From an uncultured Flavobacteriaceae bacterium (lineage in GTDB: Bacteria; Bacteroidota; Bacteroidia; Flavobacteriales; Flavobacteriaceae): a DNA stretch of 49,642 bases. The notes under the pieces are model-generated. The model did no database searches, was not told the DNA's origin, and saw only the letters and a program-made list of their open reading frames with translations. Location of the stretch: the NCBI GenBank assembly GCA_938073895.1, contig CALJFB010000045.1:1-49642 (forward strand), read 5' to 3'. Shown piece after piece: positions 16,247-25,448 of this stretch. Both the position numbers and the translations under genes were made by a program. Position 1 is the stretch's first letter. The number at the start of each line of letters is the position of its first letter.

Positions 16247-17067
16247 TAGATAGAGTTTAAAATAGAGTAGTAGTGTTGTAAATAAATTGGAGTTGCTTTA
16301 AATGTAAAGCTATAATTTGGCTTGTATATTTCTACGTGCCTAATGTATTTGTATAATATTTGGTAATTTGTATTGTCTGTTGTAATTAGACCCATTACAG
16401 CAACATTTATTGTGTCTGGGCTAAGTTGTAATTGCTCTAAAGTGAATAATATATAGTAAATAACATCTTCTGGTGTAAAGATTTCAAAACTATTATAAAG
16501 TTCTAATTTTCCTGCTTTAAAAATAATTAGGTCTATGGATTTATTATTGAAATTAACATAAACCTTAGATTCAATATTATTTTTAGTGTCGCGCTCTAAA
16601 CTTTCTATTAATACAGTAGATTGATGTTTGTAAATAAAACTTCCAAAGTGTTCAAAAACATAATTATTTACATTTGTAAATGGAATGTAAACCGACATTA
16701 TGTTATGTGCTAACAATTCATCGTAGGCTATAAAATCTGTTTTAAGAATCTTAGTGTTATATTTTAAATAGTCTGCTAAAAGTGCTTCTTTAAATAAAGC
16801 TTTAGGAACTAATGTTTGCCAAATATTTTGATGAATAAGTGTTACATTAGTAAAGTTTTGGTGTAATTGTGTGTGTGTATTAAATACATGTTTTACAGCA
16901 TCTAATACTGTTTCCGTGTTTTTTAATGTAGAAAACGTAATGTGTTCTAGGTGTTCTATAACATTAGTTTCTGTGTTAAGCACACAAAAAGAAAGTCCAC
17001 TCAAATTAATTTGAATGGACAAGTCTTTGGTTATTGTTTCAATTTGGTTGTTACTCGTTGTCGCCAT
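16246..17067 (-). CDS. DUF3822 family protein
   Basis: A 273-residue cytoplasmic protein. The start ATG at 17067 ('MATTSNNQIE') is preferred; the open frame reaches a TTG at 17088 but this would overlap the upstream gene further. Features include 'DLSIQINLSGLSFCVLN' at the N-terminus and alternating beta/alpha segments such as 'KVYVNFNNKSIDLIIFKAGKLELYNSFE', reminiscent of the actin-like ATPase (FtsA/Hsp70-fold) half-domains to which DUF3822 has been likened; no nucleotide-binding motif is visible. It overlaps the upstream membrane-protein gene by 17 bp and abuts rsmD. Function unknown; context hints at ribosome or translation-linked expression only. Confidence 0.82.
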   Translation of the reverse strand: MATTSNNQIETITKDLSIQINLSGLSFCVLNTETNVIEHLEHITFSTLKNTETVLDAVKHVFNTHTQLHQNFTNVTLIHQNIWQTLVPKALFKEALLADYLKYNTKILKTDFIAYDELLAHNIMSVYIPFTNVNNYVFEHFGSFIYKHQSTVLIESLERDTKNNIESKVYVNFNNKSIDLIIFKAGKLELYNSFEIFTPEDVIYYILFTLEQLQLSPDTINVAVMGLITTDNTNYQILYKYIRHVEIYKPNYSFTFKATPIYLQHYYSILNSI

Positions 17068-17788
17068 AAGTTTTTGGCCAGTTACCAATAGTTTTTACTT
17101 CTTGCATAGATCCAACTCGTATTGCATCTCCATTTACAGCTTCTACAGACATGACTTGATTTTCTTTGGTAATTAAATCTTTAGGCTGGTCGTATAAAAT
17201 ATCTGCTTTTTTTACAAATGCTTCAAATACAGATAATTTGTTGTCGTTATTGTCTGTAATAAATCCTGCATTCATTGTATATTTTGTTCCTTCTTTAGCA
17301 AAAGGGACATTCATCATTGTTCTGTAACGAGTAGATGTTTTAAATAACGAATCTTTTACCGATGCAAAACCTAATGTATCAATAATAGATATATCTTTCA
17401 TCATTGTAACTCCACCATAACGTTTTGTCATTTCTTCATCTACAATAGAAGAATCGCGTCTTTGTGTTAATGTAAATTTTTCAGTTTCAATAAATTTAAC
17501 TAAACTATCGTAGTTGTTTGTAAACTGTCCTTTTACTTCGTTGTGAGCTAATTGTGCATCTCTAATGTCTATTAAATTTTCAATAGAAGCTTTAAAACGA
17601 TCATTTTTAATATCGTTAAATTTAAGTTCGTTGTAAACAGACATAAAAGTAGTGTAACCTAAAAAGACTATTAAGGACCATAATACAATGTGTACAACCG
17701 GTCTCATTTTGTTAGATACAAATTTGTTAATTAACCAAACAATTGCAATTGTTAGTACTACACATAGAATAATATAAATTAAATACAT
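17051..17788 (-). CDS. Membrane-anchored protein of unknown function
   Basis: 245 residues from the ATG at 17788 (the open frame runs ten codons further to a TTG at 17818, which adds a basic stretch and is less likely). Two membrane helices lie at the N-terminus (about 2-21 and 30-52 from this start), then a soluble domain of about 190 residues with a coiled-coil-like first part ('RFKASIENLIDIRDAQLAHNEV'). 'QFTNNYDSLVKFIE' and later 'PFAKEGTKYTMNAGFI' do not match a family I can name. Topology puts the soluble domain on one face of the inner membrane. It heads the operon with DUF3822 and rsmD (17-bp overlap). Confidence 0.75.
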   Translation of the reverse strand: MYLIYIILCVVLTIAIVWLINKFVSNKMRPVVHIVLWSLIVFLGYTTFMSVYNELKFNDIKNDRFKASIENLIDIRDAQLAHNEVKGQFTNNYDSLVKFIETEKFTLTQRRDSSIVDEEMTKRYGGVTMMKDISIIDTLGFASVKDSLFKTSTRYRTMMNVPFAKEGTKYTMNAGFITDNNDNKLSVFEAFVKKADILYDQPKDLITKENQVMSVEAVNGDAIRVGSMQEVKTIGNWPKTYGDNE

Positions 17789-17904
17789 CTTTTTAAATTT
17801 TAATTTTCGTTTCAACAAATCTACAATTTTTTTTTATTCGTAAAAACCTAATACCACTAAAAATCAAATTATATTTACATTTTAATTCTTTTTCAAATTA
17901 AATA

Positions 17905-19335
17905 ATGACGAGTCAAAAATTTTATTCCCTTACAAAACAAGCGTTTCCGTTTGAGCCAACCCAAAAACAAGGCGAATTATTATTGCATTTATCTCAATTT
18001 ATTTTTAACAATAATAAAAACAGCTTATTTTTACTAAAAGGTTATGCTGGAACTGGGAAAACTACCATTATTGGTACTATTGTAAGTAATTTGAAGCATG
18101 CAAATATGACTTCTGTTTTAATGGCTCCAACAGGTAGAGCAGCTAAAGTTATTTCTAATTATGCCAAAAAAGAAGCATTTACCATTCATAAAAAAATCTA
18201 TTTTCCTAAAAAAGAATCTGGTGGTGGCGTAAAATTTGTTTTACAACCTAATAAGCATAAAAACACTATTTTTATTGTTGACGAAGCTTCAATGATACCT
18301 GATACGCCTGGCGATTCAAAATTATTTGAAAACGGTTCGTTATTAGACGATTTAATTCAATATGTTTATCAAGGTCAAAATTGTAAATTATTATTAATTG
18401 GTGATACGGCTCAATTACCACCAGTAAAATCTGACTTAAGTCCTGCATTAAATGAAGACACTTTAAGTTTAAATTATAATAAAGATGTTTCGCTTATAGA
18501 ACTAGACCAAGTTGTAAGGCAAGGTTTAGATTCTGGTATTTTGTTTAACGCAACAGAATTACGCGAAACGTTGGCAGGACATTTCTTTGAGAGTTTTCAG
18601 TTTAATTTAAAAACGTTTAAAGATATTATAAGATTAGTAGATGGCTACGAAATTATGGATTCTATTAACGATGCCTATAGCAGTTTGGGTTACGAAGACA
18701 CATCAATAATTGTAAGAAGTAATAAGCGTGCTAATTTGTATAACCAACAAATTAGAAGTCGTATATTGTTTAATGAAAATGAATTGTCTGCAGGCGATTA
18801 CCTAATGGTTGTTAAAAACAATTATTTTTGGATTAAGCCAACAACAGAAGCTGGTTTTATTGCAAATGGTGATATTATTGAAGTCCTTGAAATTTTTAGC
18901 ATAAAAGAATTATACGGGTTTAGATTTGCCGAGGTAAAAGTTAGAATGGTAGATTATCCAAATATGGATCCGTTTGAAACTGTTTTAATTTTAGACACAA
19001 TTGATGCAGAAACACCATCTTTAACTTACGATGATTCTAATAAGCTTTACCAAGCCGTTCAAGAAGATTATCAAGACGAAACAAGTAAATATAAAAAGTT
19101 CTTAAAAACCAAAAGTAATAAACACTTTAATGCATTGCAGGTTAAGTTTTCATATGCAATAACATGTCATAAATCTCAAGGTGGACAATGGCATACCATT
19201 TTTGTAGAGCAACCTTATTTACCAAATGGAATAGATAGAGATTATTTACGTTGGCTTTATACAGCAATTACAAGAGCAAAAGAAAAACTGTACCTTATTG
19301 GGTTTAAAAATGAATTTTTTATAGAAAATGACTAA
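17905..19335 (+). CDS. ATP-dependent DNA helicase, RecD/Dda-like (SF1B)
   Basis: A 476-residue superfamily 1 helicase. Motif I GYAGTGKTT (46-54), motif Ia 'MAPTGRAAKV', motif II 'FIVDEASM' (Walker B, 123-130), motif III 'LLIGDTAQLPPV', motif IV/V region 'SIIVRSNKRANLYNQQ' and motif V/VI 'YAITCHKSQGGQW' and 'LYTAITRAKEKLYLIG' are all present. The size, without RecB/RecC partners or the long N-terminal domain of RecD2, matches stand-alone Dda-like helicases common in Bacteroidota. It likely unwinds 5'-3' in repair or fork restart. It is divergent from the rsmD operon and appears monocistronic. Confidence 0.92.
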   Translation: MTSQKFYSLTKQAFPFEPTQKQGELLLHLSQFIFNNNKNSLFLLKGYAGTGKTTIIGTIVSNLKHANMTSVLMAPTGRAAKVISNYAKKEAFTIHKKIYFPKKESGGGVKFVLQPNKHKNTIFIVDEASMIPDTPGDSKLFENGSLLDDLIQYVYQGQNCKLLLIGDTAQLPPVKSDLSPALNEDTLSLNYNKDVSLIELDQVVRQGLDSGILFNATELRETLAGHFFESFQFNLKTFKDIIRLVDGYEIMDSINDAYSSLGYEDTSIIVRSNKRANLYNQQIRSRILFNENELSAGDYLMVVKNNYFWIKPTTEAGFIANGDIIEVLEIFSIKELYGFRFAEVKVRMVDYPNMDPFETVLILDTIDAETPSLTYDDSNKLYQAVQEDYQDETSKYKKFLKTKSNKHFNALQVKFSYAITCHKSQGGQWHTIFVEQPYLPNGIDRDYLRWLYTAITRAKEKLYLIGFKNEFFIEND

Positions 19336-19517
19336 ATAAACTATATTAAACCTTTTGTTTTGCTATTACTAAGTGCTAGAAATGTTGGTTTAAATTATAG
19401 ATGTCTTAATTAAATACAATATAAGACTTTAATTTTTTTCTAAAAGCAAAGCAATCTTATTCTAAAAATATTAAAGAAAAAGTAGCAATAAATAAGGCAT
19501 AACTTATTAAAATCTTC

Positions 19518-19525
19518 TATTTTTG
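19518..19525 (+). promoter_or_regulatory. -7 element of the kdsB operon promoter
   Basis: TATTTTTG matches TAnnTTTG exactly and stands 26 bp before the kdsB ATG, in the otherwise featureless 216-bp gap after the helicase gene. Confidence 0.5.
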
Positions 19526-19551
19526 AAATTCATCTAAATGCTTTTCCATTT

Positions 19552-20280
19552 ATGAAAATTATAGCCATGATTCCTGCACGTTACAGTGCTTCTCGTTTTC
19601 CTGCAAAATTAATGCAAGACTTAAACGGAAAACCTGTAATAACAAGAACTTACCAAGCTACTGTTGCAACAAATCTATTTGATGATGTAATTGTAGTAAC
19701 CGATAGTGATATTATTTTTAATGAGATAGAAAGTGTTGGTGGAAAAGTAATGATGAGCCTAAAAGAACACGAATGTGGAAGCGATCGCATTGCAGAAGCA
19801 GTCCAACATTTAGACATAGACGTTGTAGTTAATGTTCAAGGAGACGAACCTTTTACAGAAGTTGAATCTCTTAAGAAACTTATAAAAATATTTAAAGAAG
19901 ATTCTAAAAACGAAGTCGATTTGGCATCATTAATGGTTCATATAACAGACCAAGAAGAAATTAAAAATCCAAATACGGTTAAGGTTATAGTAGATCAAAA
20001 AAACTTTGCATTATATTTTTCTAGAAGTCCAATTCCTTATCCAAGAGATACAGAAGTTGCTACAAAATACTACAAACACAAAGGCGTTTACGCTTTTAGA
20101 AAACAAGCCATAATGGATTTCTATAACTTGCCAATGCAATTTCTAGAAGCTTCAGAAAAAATAGAATGTATTCGCTATTTAGAATATGGAAAACGCATTA
20201 AAATGGTAGAAACTAATGTTCAAGGTGTAGAAATAGATACTCCAGAAGACCTTGAACGAGCTAAAAAGCTATGGAAATAA
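19552..20280 (+). CDS. kdsB: 3-deoxy-manno-octulosonate cytidylyltransferase
   Basis: Activates Kdo (or a derivative) with CTP to give CMP-Kdo for lipopolysaccharide inner-core synthesis in the cytoplasm. The 242-residue protein has the N-terminal nucleotide loop '[22 protein letters not shown]', '[16 protein letters not shown]', '[13 protein letters not shown]', '[10 protein letters not shown]' and '[12 protein letters not shown]', all KdsB hallmarks. It is the first gene of a run on the same strand: a HAD hydrolase, a KdnB-like iron dehydrogenase and a PlsC-like acyltransferase. If the dehydrogenase does make the 8-oxo sugar, the true substrate could be 8-amino-Kdo rather than Kdo; the sequence alone does not decide this. 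Confidence 0.94.
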   Translation: MKIIAMIPARYSASRFPAKLMQDLNGKPVITRTYQATVATNLFDDVIVVTDSDIIFNEIESVGGKVMMSLKEHECGSDRIAEAVQHLDIDVVVNVQGDEPFTEVESLKKLIKIFKEDSKNEVDLASLMVHITDQEEIKNPNTVKVIVDQKNFALYFSRSPIPYPRDTEVATKYYKHKGVYAFRKQAIMDFYNLPMQFLEASEKIECIRYLEYGKRIKMVETNVQGVEIDTPEDLERAKKLWK

Positions 20281-20338
20281 AAGGTTTAGTAGCATTATTA
20301 ATACATTAAAAATAATATAAATACTACAAGTTTTAAGA

Positions 20339-21043
20339 TTGAAAAACACTTACCAAAATATTAAAGTTATTGGTTTTGATGCAGATGATACACTTTGGGT
20401 AAACGAAACATATTTTCGTGATGCCGAAGCTAAATTTGCAGAATTATTATGTGGTTTTGAAACTAAAAACAAAATAGATCAAGAACTATTTAAAAAGGAA
20501 ATGCAAAACTTGCCAACCTATGGTTATGGCGTAAAAGGTTTTGTTTTATCCATGGTAGAAATGGCTTTGGAATTATCTAATTACACGATTTCTAATACAA
20601 TTATTTCTAAAATCTTAGACATAGGAAAAGAAATGATTAATCAACCTGTAGAATTGCTAGATGGCGTAGAGCAAACCTTAATAACATTATCTAAAAACTA
20701 CAAATTAATAGTTGCCACAAAAGGCGACTTGTTAGACCAAGAACGTAAATTGGAGAAATCTGGATTGTTAGACTATTTTCATCATATAGAAGTATTAAGC
20801 GATAAAAAAGAAGCCAATTATTCTAAGCTTTTAAACCACTTAGATATAAAACCATCAGAATTTTTAATGATTGGTAACTCCTTAAAATCAGATGTTTTGC
20901 CATTGGTAAATTTAAAAGCAAATGCCATACATATACCTTTTCATACCACATGGCAACATGAAGTTGTAAATGAAAACGACATAACAAACAAGAACTATAA
21001 AACGTTAAATTGTATTTTAGACCTAGTAAAATTATTAAATTAG
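20339..21043 (+). CDS. HAD family hydrolase
   Basis: A 234-residue haloacid-dehalogenase phosphatase. Motif I is 'FDADDTLW' (nucleophile Asp14, acid Asp16), motif II Thr in 'LIVATKGD', and motif III/IV 'MIGNSLKSDVLPL'. The cap inserted after motif I is helical (type C1), as in YjjG-like nucleotide/sugar phosphatases, so it is not the capless KdsC-type Kdo-8-phosphate phosphatase. The start is TTG at 20339; no ATG precedes the catalytic strand. It lies between kdsB and the KdnB-like gene (58 and 38 bp gaps), so a sugar-phosphate role in the same pathway is possible but unproven. Confidence 0.88.
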   Translation: MKNTYQNIKVIGFDADDTLWVNETYFRDAEAKFAELLCGFETKNKIDQELFKKEMQNLPTYGYGVKGFVLSMVEMALELSNYTISNTIISKILDIGKEMINQPVELLDGVEQTLITLSKNYKLIVATKGDLLDQERKLEKSGLLDYFHHIEVLSDKKEANYSKLLNHLDIKPSEFLMIGNSLKSDVLPLVNLKANAIHIPFHTTWQHEVVNENDITNKNYKTLNCILDLVKLLN

Positions 21044-21081
21044 TTAAAAAAGCGATACTTTTATCGTGTTATAAGACCTAA

Positions 21082-22164
21082 ATGAGTTATAGAAATTATC
21101 CAATGGTAGCAAGAATCGTTTTTGGACGAGGAAGCTTCAATCAATTAGAAGATTTATTAGAACCTAAGCGTTCTCACATTGATGCACCATTTATTTTTAT
21201 TGTGGACGATGTTTTTAAAGGAAATGCATGGTTAACAGGCAGAATTCCTCTTAAATACGACGATAAAATAATATATGTTTCAGCTAATGAAGAACCTAAA
21301 ACCTCTCAGATAGACCATTTAGTTGAACAAATTATTTTGGATACCAAACAAAAACCTTCTGGAATAATTGGAATTGGTGGTGGAACCGTATTAGATATTG
21401 CAAAAGCAGTTTCTATTATGATTAAAAACCCAGGATTATCATCAGAATATCAAGGTTGGGATTTAGTTAAAAATGAAGCTATTTACCACGTAGGAATACC
21501 AACTATATCTGGAACTGGAGCAGAAGTTTCTAGAACTACAGTTTTAACAGGACCAGAGCGTAAATTAGGAATTAATAGCGATTATACACCTTTTGATCAA
21601 GTTGTTTTAGATCCAGAATTAACTAAAGATGTTCCTAAAGACCAATGGTTTTATACAGGTATGGATTGTTACATTCATTGTGTAGAATCTTTAAATGGAA
21701 CATTTTTAAATGCTTTTAGTCAATCTTACGGAGAAAAAGCATTAGAGTTATGTAAAGCTATTTTTATAGAAGATAAATACTCTAAAGAAGAGGCAGAAGA
21801 CCAATTAATGATGGCAAGCTGGCATGGCGGCATGAGTATTGCGTACTCGCAAGTTGGAGTAGCACACGCCATGAGTTATGGTTTAGGCTATTTATTAGGA
21901 ACAAAACATGGTATTGGAAATTGTATTGTTTTTGATCATTTAGAAGAGTTTTATCCTGAAGGCGTTGCATTATTTAAACAAATGAAGGTAAAGCACAATA
22001 TTACTTTACCACAAGGTGTTTGTAGTAATTTGTCTGATGCAGATTTTAATACTATGATTAATGTAGCTCTAAGTTTAGAACCTTTATGGGAAAATGCAAT
22101 AGGTAAAAATTGGAAAAAGACAATAACTCCAGAAAAGCTAAAGGCTTTATACAAAAAAATGTAA
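21082..22164 (+). CDS. kdnB: Iron-containing alcohol dehydrogenase, KdnB-like
   Basis: A 360-residue group III metal-dependent dehydrogenase. The cofactor loop 'GIIGIGGGTVLDIAKAV' (95-111), 'PTISGTGAEVSRTTVL', and metal ligands Asp195, His199 ('MDCYIHCVESLNG'), His262 ('GVAHAMSYGLGY') and His276 ('GTKHGIGN') are intact. The N-terminus 'MVARIVFGRGSFNQLEDLL' and the adjacency to kdsB recall KdnB of Shewanella, which oxidises C8 of Kdo so that the aminotransferase KdnA can make 8-amino-Kdo. No kdnA-like gene is in the window. The KdnB assignment is from memory of that protein and from context, so other alcohol substrates remain possible. It is followed after one base by an acyltransferase. Confidence 0.75.
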   Translation: MSYRNYPMVARIVFGRGSFNQLEDLLEPKRSHIDAPFIFIVDDVFKGNAWLTGRIPLKYDDKIIYVSANEEPKTSQIDHLVEQIILDTKQKPSGIIGIGGGTVLDIAKAVSIMIKNPGLSSEYQGWDLVKNEAIYHVGIPTISGTGAEVSRTTVLTGPERKLGINSDYTPFDQVVLDPELTKDVPKDQWFYTGMDCYIHCVESLNGTFLNAFSQSYGEKALELCKAIFIEDKYSKEEAEDQLMMASWHGGMSIAYSQVGVAHAMSYGLGYLLGTKHGIGNCIVFDHLEEFYPEGVALFKQMKVKHNITLPQGVCSNLSDADFNTMINVALSLEPLWENAIGKNWKKTITPEKLKALYKKM

Positions 22165-22165
22165 T

Positions 22166-22714
22166 ATGCGTTGGTTAGCAAAACTTATATATTTCCGTCT
22201 TTTTGGTTGGAAAATTGTTGGGAATACTAATTTTTCAAAAAACACAGTTAAGAAAGCAGTTATTATATCTGCACCACATACCAGTAATTACGATTTTTTT
22301 ATTGGAATATTTCTCAGAAAAATTACAGGAGTAAAAACAAACTTTGTTGCTAAAAAAGAGCTATTTACTTGGCCTTTTGGCTATTATTTTAGATCTGTTG
22401 GTGGTGTTTCTTTAGATAGAACATCTGGCCAAAATAAAGTAGAAGCCATAGCTAATTTATTTAAAGATAAAGACGAATTTAGGCTAACACTTGCTCCAGA
22501 AGGTACACGAACTAAAGTATCCGATTGGAAAACAGGCTTTTACTACATAGCTCAAAAAGCTAAAGTACCTATTATTATGTTTACTTTAGATTTTGAAAAC
22601 AAGCAAAATAACATTTCAGAACCTTATTATTTAACAAACGATTTTGAAAAAGATATGGCTTATTTAAAAGACTTTTTTAAAGATGTTAAAGGTAAAGTTC
22701 CCGAGAATTCATAA
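22166..22714 (+). CDS. 1-acylglycerol-3-phosphate acyltransferase-like protein (PlsC family)
   Basis: 182 residues with the acyltransferase motifs HTSNYD (His38, Asp43) and 'APEGTRTK' (Glu112-Arg115), plus 'FVAKKELFTWPFGYYF' and a hydrophobic start that would sit on the inner membrane. It is shorter than housekeeping PlsC (about 240) and has the 'PHTSNYDF' variant seen in short acyltransferases of Bacteroidota. Its ATG is one base after the stop of the KdnB-like gene, so it is translationally linked to the lipopolysaccharide genes. It may acylate a glycolipid or lysophosphatidate; not resolvable here. Confidence 0.85.
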   Translation: MRWLAKLIYFRLFGWKIVGNTNFSKNTVKKAVIISAPHTSNYDFFIGIFLRKITGVKTNFVAKKELFTWPFGYYFRSVGGVSLDRTSGQNKVEAIANLFKDKDEFRLTLAPEGTRTKVSDWKTGFYYIAQKAKVPIIMFTLDFENKQNNISEPYYLTNDFEKDMAYLKDFFKDVKGKVPENS

Positions 22715-22897
22715 GTTTTAATAGTAATTTTGTGTGTATTACTAATAACTAAAGTCCACATCAAAAAAAGGCAATAATGTTTTTTTTAGCGACATTTAGG
22801 CATAACTATTGCTTTATCTAGTTTGTAGTTATTAATGAAACATAAATTAAACAAGTAACATACACTTGTACCTAAAAAGAAACATTCTTTCTACTTT

Positions 22898-22930
22898 AAA
22901 AAGCAACTTTATAATCTAAAGTTGCTTTTT
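22898..22930. terminator. Bidirectional hairpin terminator
   Basis: Stem 22898-22911 (AAAAAGCAACTTTA) with 22917-22930, loop of five, followed by a long T run on the plus strand and preceded by A's. It separates the kdsB operon (+) from the TonB receptor gene (-). Confidence 0.88.
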
Positions 22931-22941
22931 TTTTGATTTTT

Positions 22942-25380
22942 TTAGCCTTCCATATCTCCAGAACCAAAACCACCACTACGTTCCATTTTTTTCTTCTGAT
23001 TAAATCTGTAGGTAAATGCTAAATTAAAACTGCGCTCACTCCATTGGAATTCGCTATTACCTTCAAAAGTTGGTGTTGTAGTGTTTTGAAAACGTTTTCT
23101 ACTATTTAATACATCGTTTATGTTTAAAGATATGGAAGCTTTATCTTTAAATAAGTCTTTGCTAAAAGCCAATGCCATACTAAAAACACCATCTGTTTTT
23201 GTTTGTGCATCTTCTCTTGGGCCTCTATAGTTTAAGTTTGTTTGCCAATCTATACTATAAGGTAATGTATATTTATTGCTAATTCTTGCAAACCATTGGT
23301 TATTGGTATTATCTAAACTTAACCCATTTAAAGTTTTTCCTTCAATAGTGTTTCTATAAAAATTATAATTTCCATTTATTCGCCATTTTTTAGAAGGATT
23401 ATATGTTATGGTTATTTCTGCACCCAATCTATCTTCTTTTGCTAAATTTATTGGTGTACGTTGTATAACAGGTAATTCTTCGCCATTTACTGTAGCTGTT
23501 GTTCCATTATCAAAACTTTGAAAACTAAATACATCTGTAGCTCTAGAATAGTATGTAGAACCGTTTAGACTAAGTTTCCCCATTTTTTTGTAATAACCTA
23601 AATCAAATTGTCCAGAATAACTTGGATCTAAATCTGGGTTTCCTTGAAAAATACTTGTTACACTAGATCTTGATGGAAAAGGATTTATATAATAAGATCT
23701 TGGTCTTCTTAAGCGTCTTGCATAGCCTAATGTAATGTTCTCGTTATCGTTTAATTCATAACTTAAATTAAAAGTAGGGAATAAGCCCGTATAATTCTTT
23801 TTAGTTAAATCTGCAGTTGTTTTCTGATTTATAGTAATTTGTGTGTTTTCTAACCTTAAACCTATTAAGTAAGACAATTTACCAATTTTACTACCAAATT
23901 GTGTGTAAGCAGCATATAGATATTCTCTAAATAAAAGTTCGTTTGATAAATTATTATCTAAAACAAAATCTGTTTCTGTTGCGTTTAAAAAACGCACTTG
24001 GTAATCTGTATTTGTGTTATTAAAATTTGTTCTAAAACCAGCTTCAAATTGATGTTTTTCTCCAATAGGCAATACATAATCTCCTTGAAGTAATATGCGA
24101 GTTTCATCGCTAAAGGTATTAACTTGTTCGCTTAATTTATTATTTATTAAAACAGGAGAATCTTCATCTTCTGAGGTGTCTTCATATTGAAAATCTAAAC
24201 TTAACGTATGTCCCGAAGTTTCAAAGTTTTTTGTGAAATTTGTGCTGTATTGTATGGTTTTATCATCTTCAATCTCTGGATCAAAACGTGTGCTAGTGTT
24301 TGTTAAAACTCTATTTACATCAAACTGTTCTAATAAGTTATTGGTATTATCTTTGTTTTCATTATCTCTATAAAACATAGATGTTGTTAAAGAAGTAGAG
24401 TTATTTATGTACCATTCTACACCTAAATTGGTGTTAAAACCTTTTCGTTCTCTTTCAAATCGTTTGGTTTCGTCTAGATAAGTGTCTGGATTATTGGTGA
24501 TTAAATTTCCATTATTATCGTATTTTTCGTTAAAATAGCGTGTAGATGTAGTCCAGTTTCCTGGGTTTTCTCTGTAGCTGTAACCTGTAGTATTAAAGAT
24601 ATTAACGTTTCCTGTTCTGTAATTAATATTTCCAGAAATTCCTGCGCGTGGATTGTAACCAATATTGGAATTTATTGCGCCATTAAGACCTTGTAATTTA
24701 CTACGACGTAAAATAATATTTAGAATTCCAGCTGTTCCTTCGGATTCGTATCTTGCTGATGGCGATGTAATAACTTCTACTTTTTCTATGGATTCTGCAG
24801 GTAGTTGTCGTAATGCATCAGATCCGCTTAAGCCAACTAAACCAGATGGTTTACCATTAATAAGAATTCTTACATTCTCGTTTCCTCTTAGTGCTACATT
24901 TCCTTCTACATCAACAGAAACCGATGGTACATTATCTAAAACATCGCTAACAGTTCCGCCTCTTACGGTTAAATCTTTACCAACATTGTAGATTTTCTTA
25001 TCAAGCTTGATTTCTACGGTTGTTTTTTCGGCAATTATGCTTACTTCATCTAAGGATTCTGCATCTTCAAAAAGATATTGAGTTAGAAGCGTTTGGGATT
25101 TATCTAAATTCTTATTAGTTAATGAAACAGTTTTATATCCAATATATTCATAACTTATTATGTATAAACCTTTGGGAACAGAAATTTCGTAATTACCAGT
25201 TTCGTTTGTAATTCCTCCATTAATCTTACTAGGATCTTTTGCGTCTTTAAAAACTATAGTAGCATATTCTAAAGGTAAATTTGTGCCTTTCTCTAATATT
25301 TGTCCTTTAATTGTTATATTTTGAGCACTAATAACACTTGTAATTAAAACTAATACTACTGTAAAAAATAATTTTTTCAT
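22942..25380 (-). CDS. TonB-dependent receptor, outer-membrane beta-barrel family
   Basis: An 812-residue outer-membrane protein with signal peptide 1-19. Residues 22-110 form a carboxypeptidase-like regulatory domain ('ITIKGQILEKGTNLPLEYATI', 'YEISVPKGLYIISYEYIGYKT'). The plug follows at about 125-230 ('VSDVLDNVPSVSVDVEGNVA', 'VEVITSPSARYESEGTAGIL'), then a long barrel of aromatic strands. The last strand 'SFNLAFTYRFNQ' is followed by a Lys/Gly-rich tail ending 'GDMEG', a C-terminal extension past the usual terminal aromatic, as in the OMP_b-brl_3 group. No SusD partner is adjacent, so a polysaccharide locus is unlikely. The substrate is unknown. The downstream neighbour across the terminator is unrelated. 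Confidence 0.9.
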   Translation of the reverse strand: MKKLFFTVVLVLITSVISAQNITIKGQILEKGTNLPLEYATIVFKDAKDPSKINGGITNETGNYEISVPKGLYIISYEYIGYKTVSLTNKNLDKSQTLLTQYLFEDAESLDEVSIIAEKTTVEIKLDKKIYNVGKDLTVRGGTVSDVLDNVPSVSVDVEGNVALRGNENVRILINGKPSGLVGLSGSDALRQLPAESIEKVEVITSPSARYESEGTAGILNIILRRSKLQGLNGAINSNIGYNPRAGISGNINYRTGNVNIFNTTGYSYRENPGNWTTSTRYFNEKYDNNGNLITNNPDTYLDETKRFERERKGFNTNLGVEWYINNSTSLTTSMFYRDNENKDNTNNLLEQFDVNRVLTNTSTRFDPEIEDDKTIQYSTNFTKNFETSGHTLSLDFQYEDTSEDEDSPVLINNKLSEQVNTFSDETRILLQGDYVLPIGEKHQFEAGFRTNFNNTNTDYQVRFLNATETDFVLDNNLSNELLFREYLYAAYTQFGSKIGKLSYLIGLRLENTQITINQKTTADLTKKNYTGLFPTFNLSYELNDNENITLGYARRLRRPRSYYINPFPSRSSVTSIFQGNPDLDPSYSGQFDLGYYKKMGKLSLNGSTYYSRATDVFSFQSFDNGTTATVNGEELPVIQRTPINLAKEDRLGAEITITYNPSKKWRINGNYNFYRNTIEGKTLNGLSLDNTNNQWFARISNKYTLPYSIDWQTNLNYRGPREDAQTKTDGVFSMALAFSKDLFKDKASISLNINDVLNSRKRFQNTTTPTFEGNSEFQWSERSFNLAFTYRFNQKKKMERSGGFGSGDMEG

Positions 25381-25448
25381 AAACCTGTTTTTGCTATCTA
25401 ATATTGCAAAAATAATCTTTGGTTTAAGCCTTTATGGTTAAAGGTTTG

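Noticed and set aside
24665..24991. Plus-strand open frame of 108 codons inside the TonB receptor gene
   Set aside because: Antisense shadow of the conserved plug region; composition (Pro/Ser/Leu) is that of a reversed frame.
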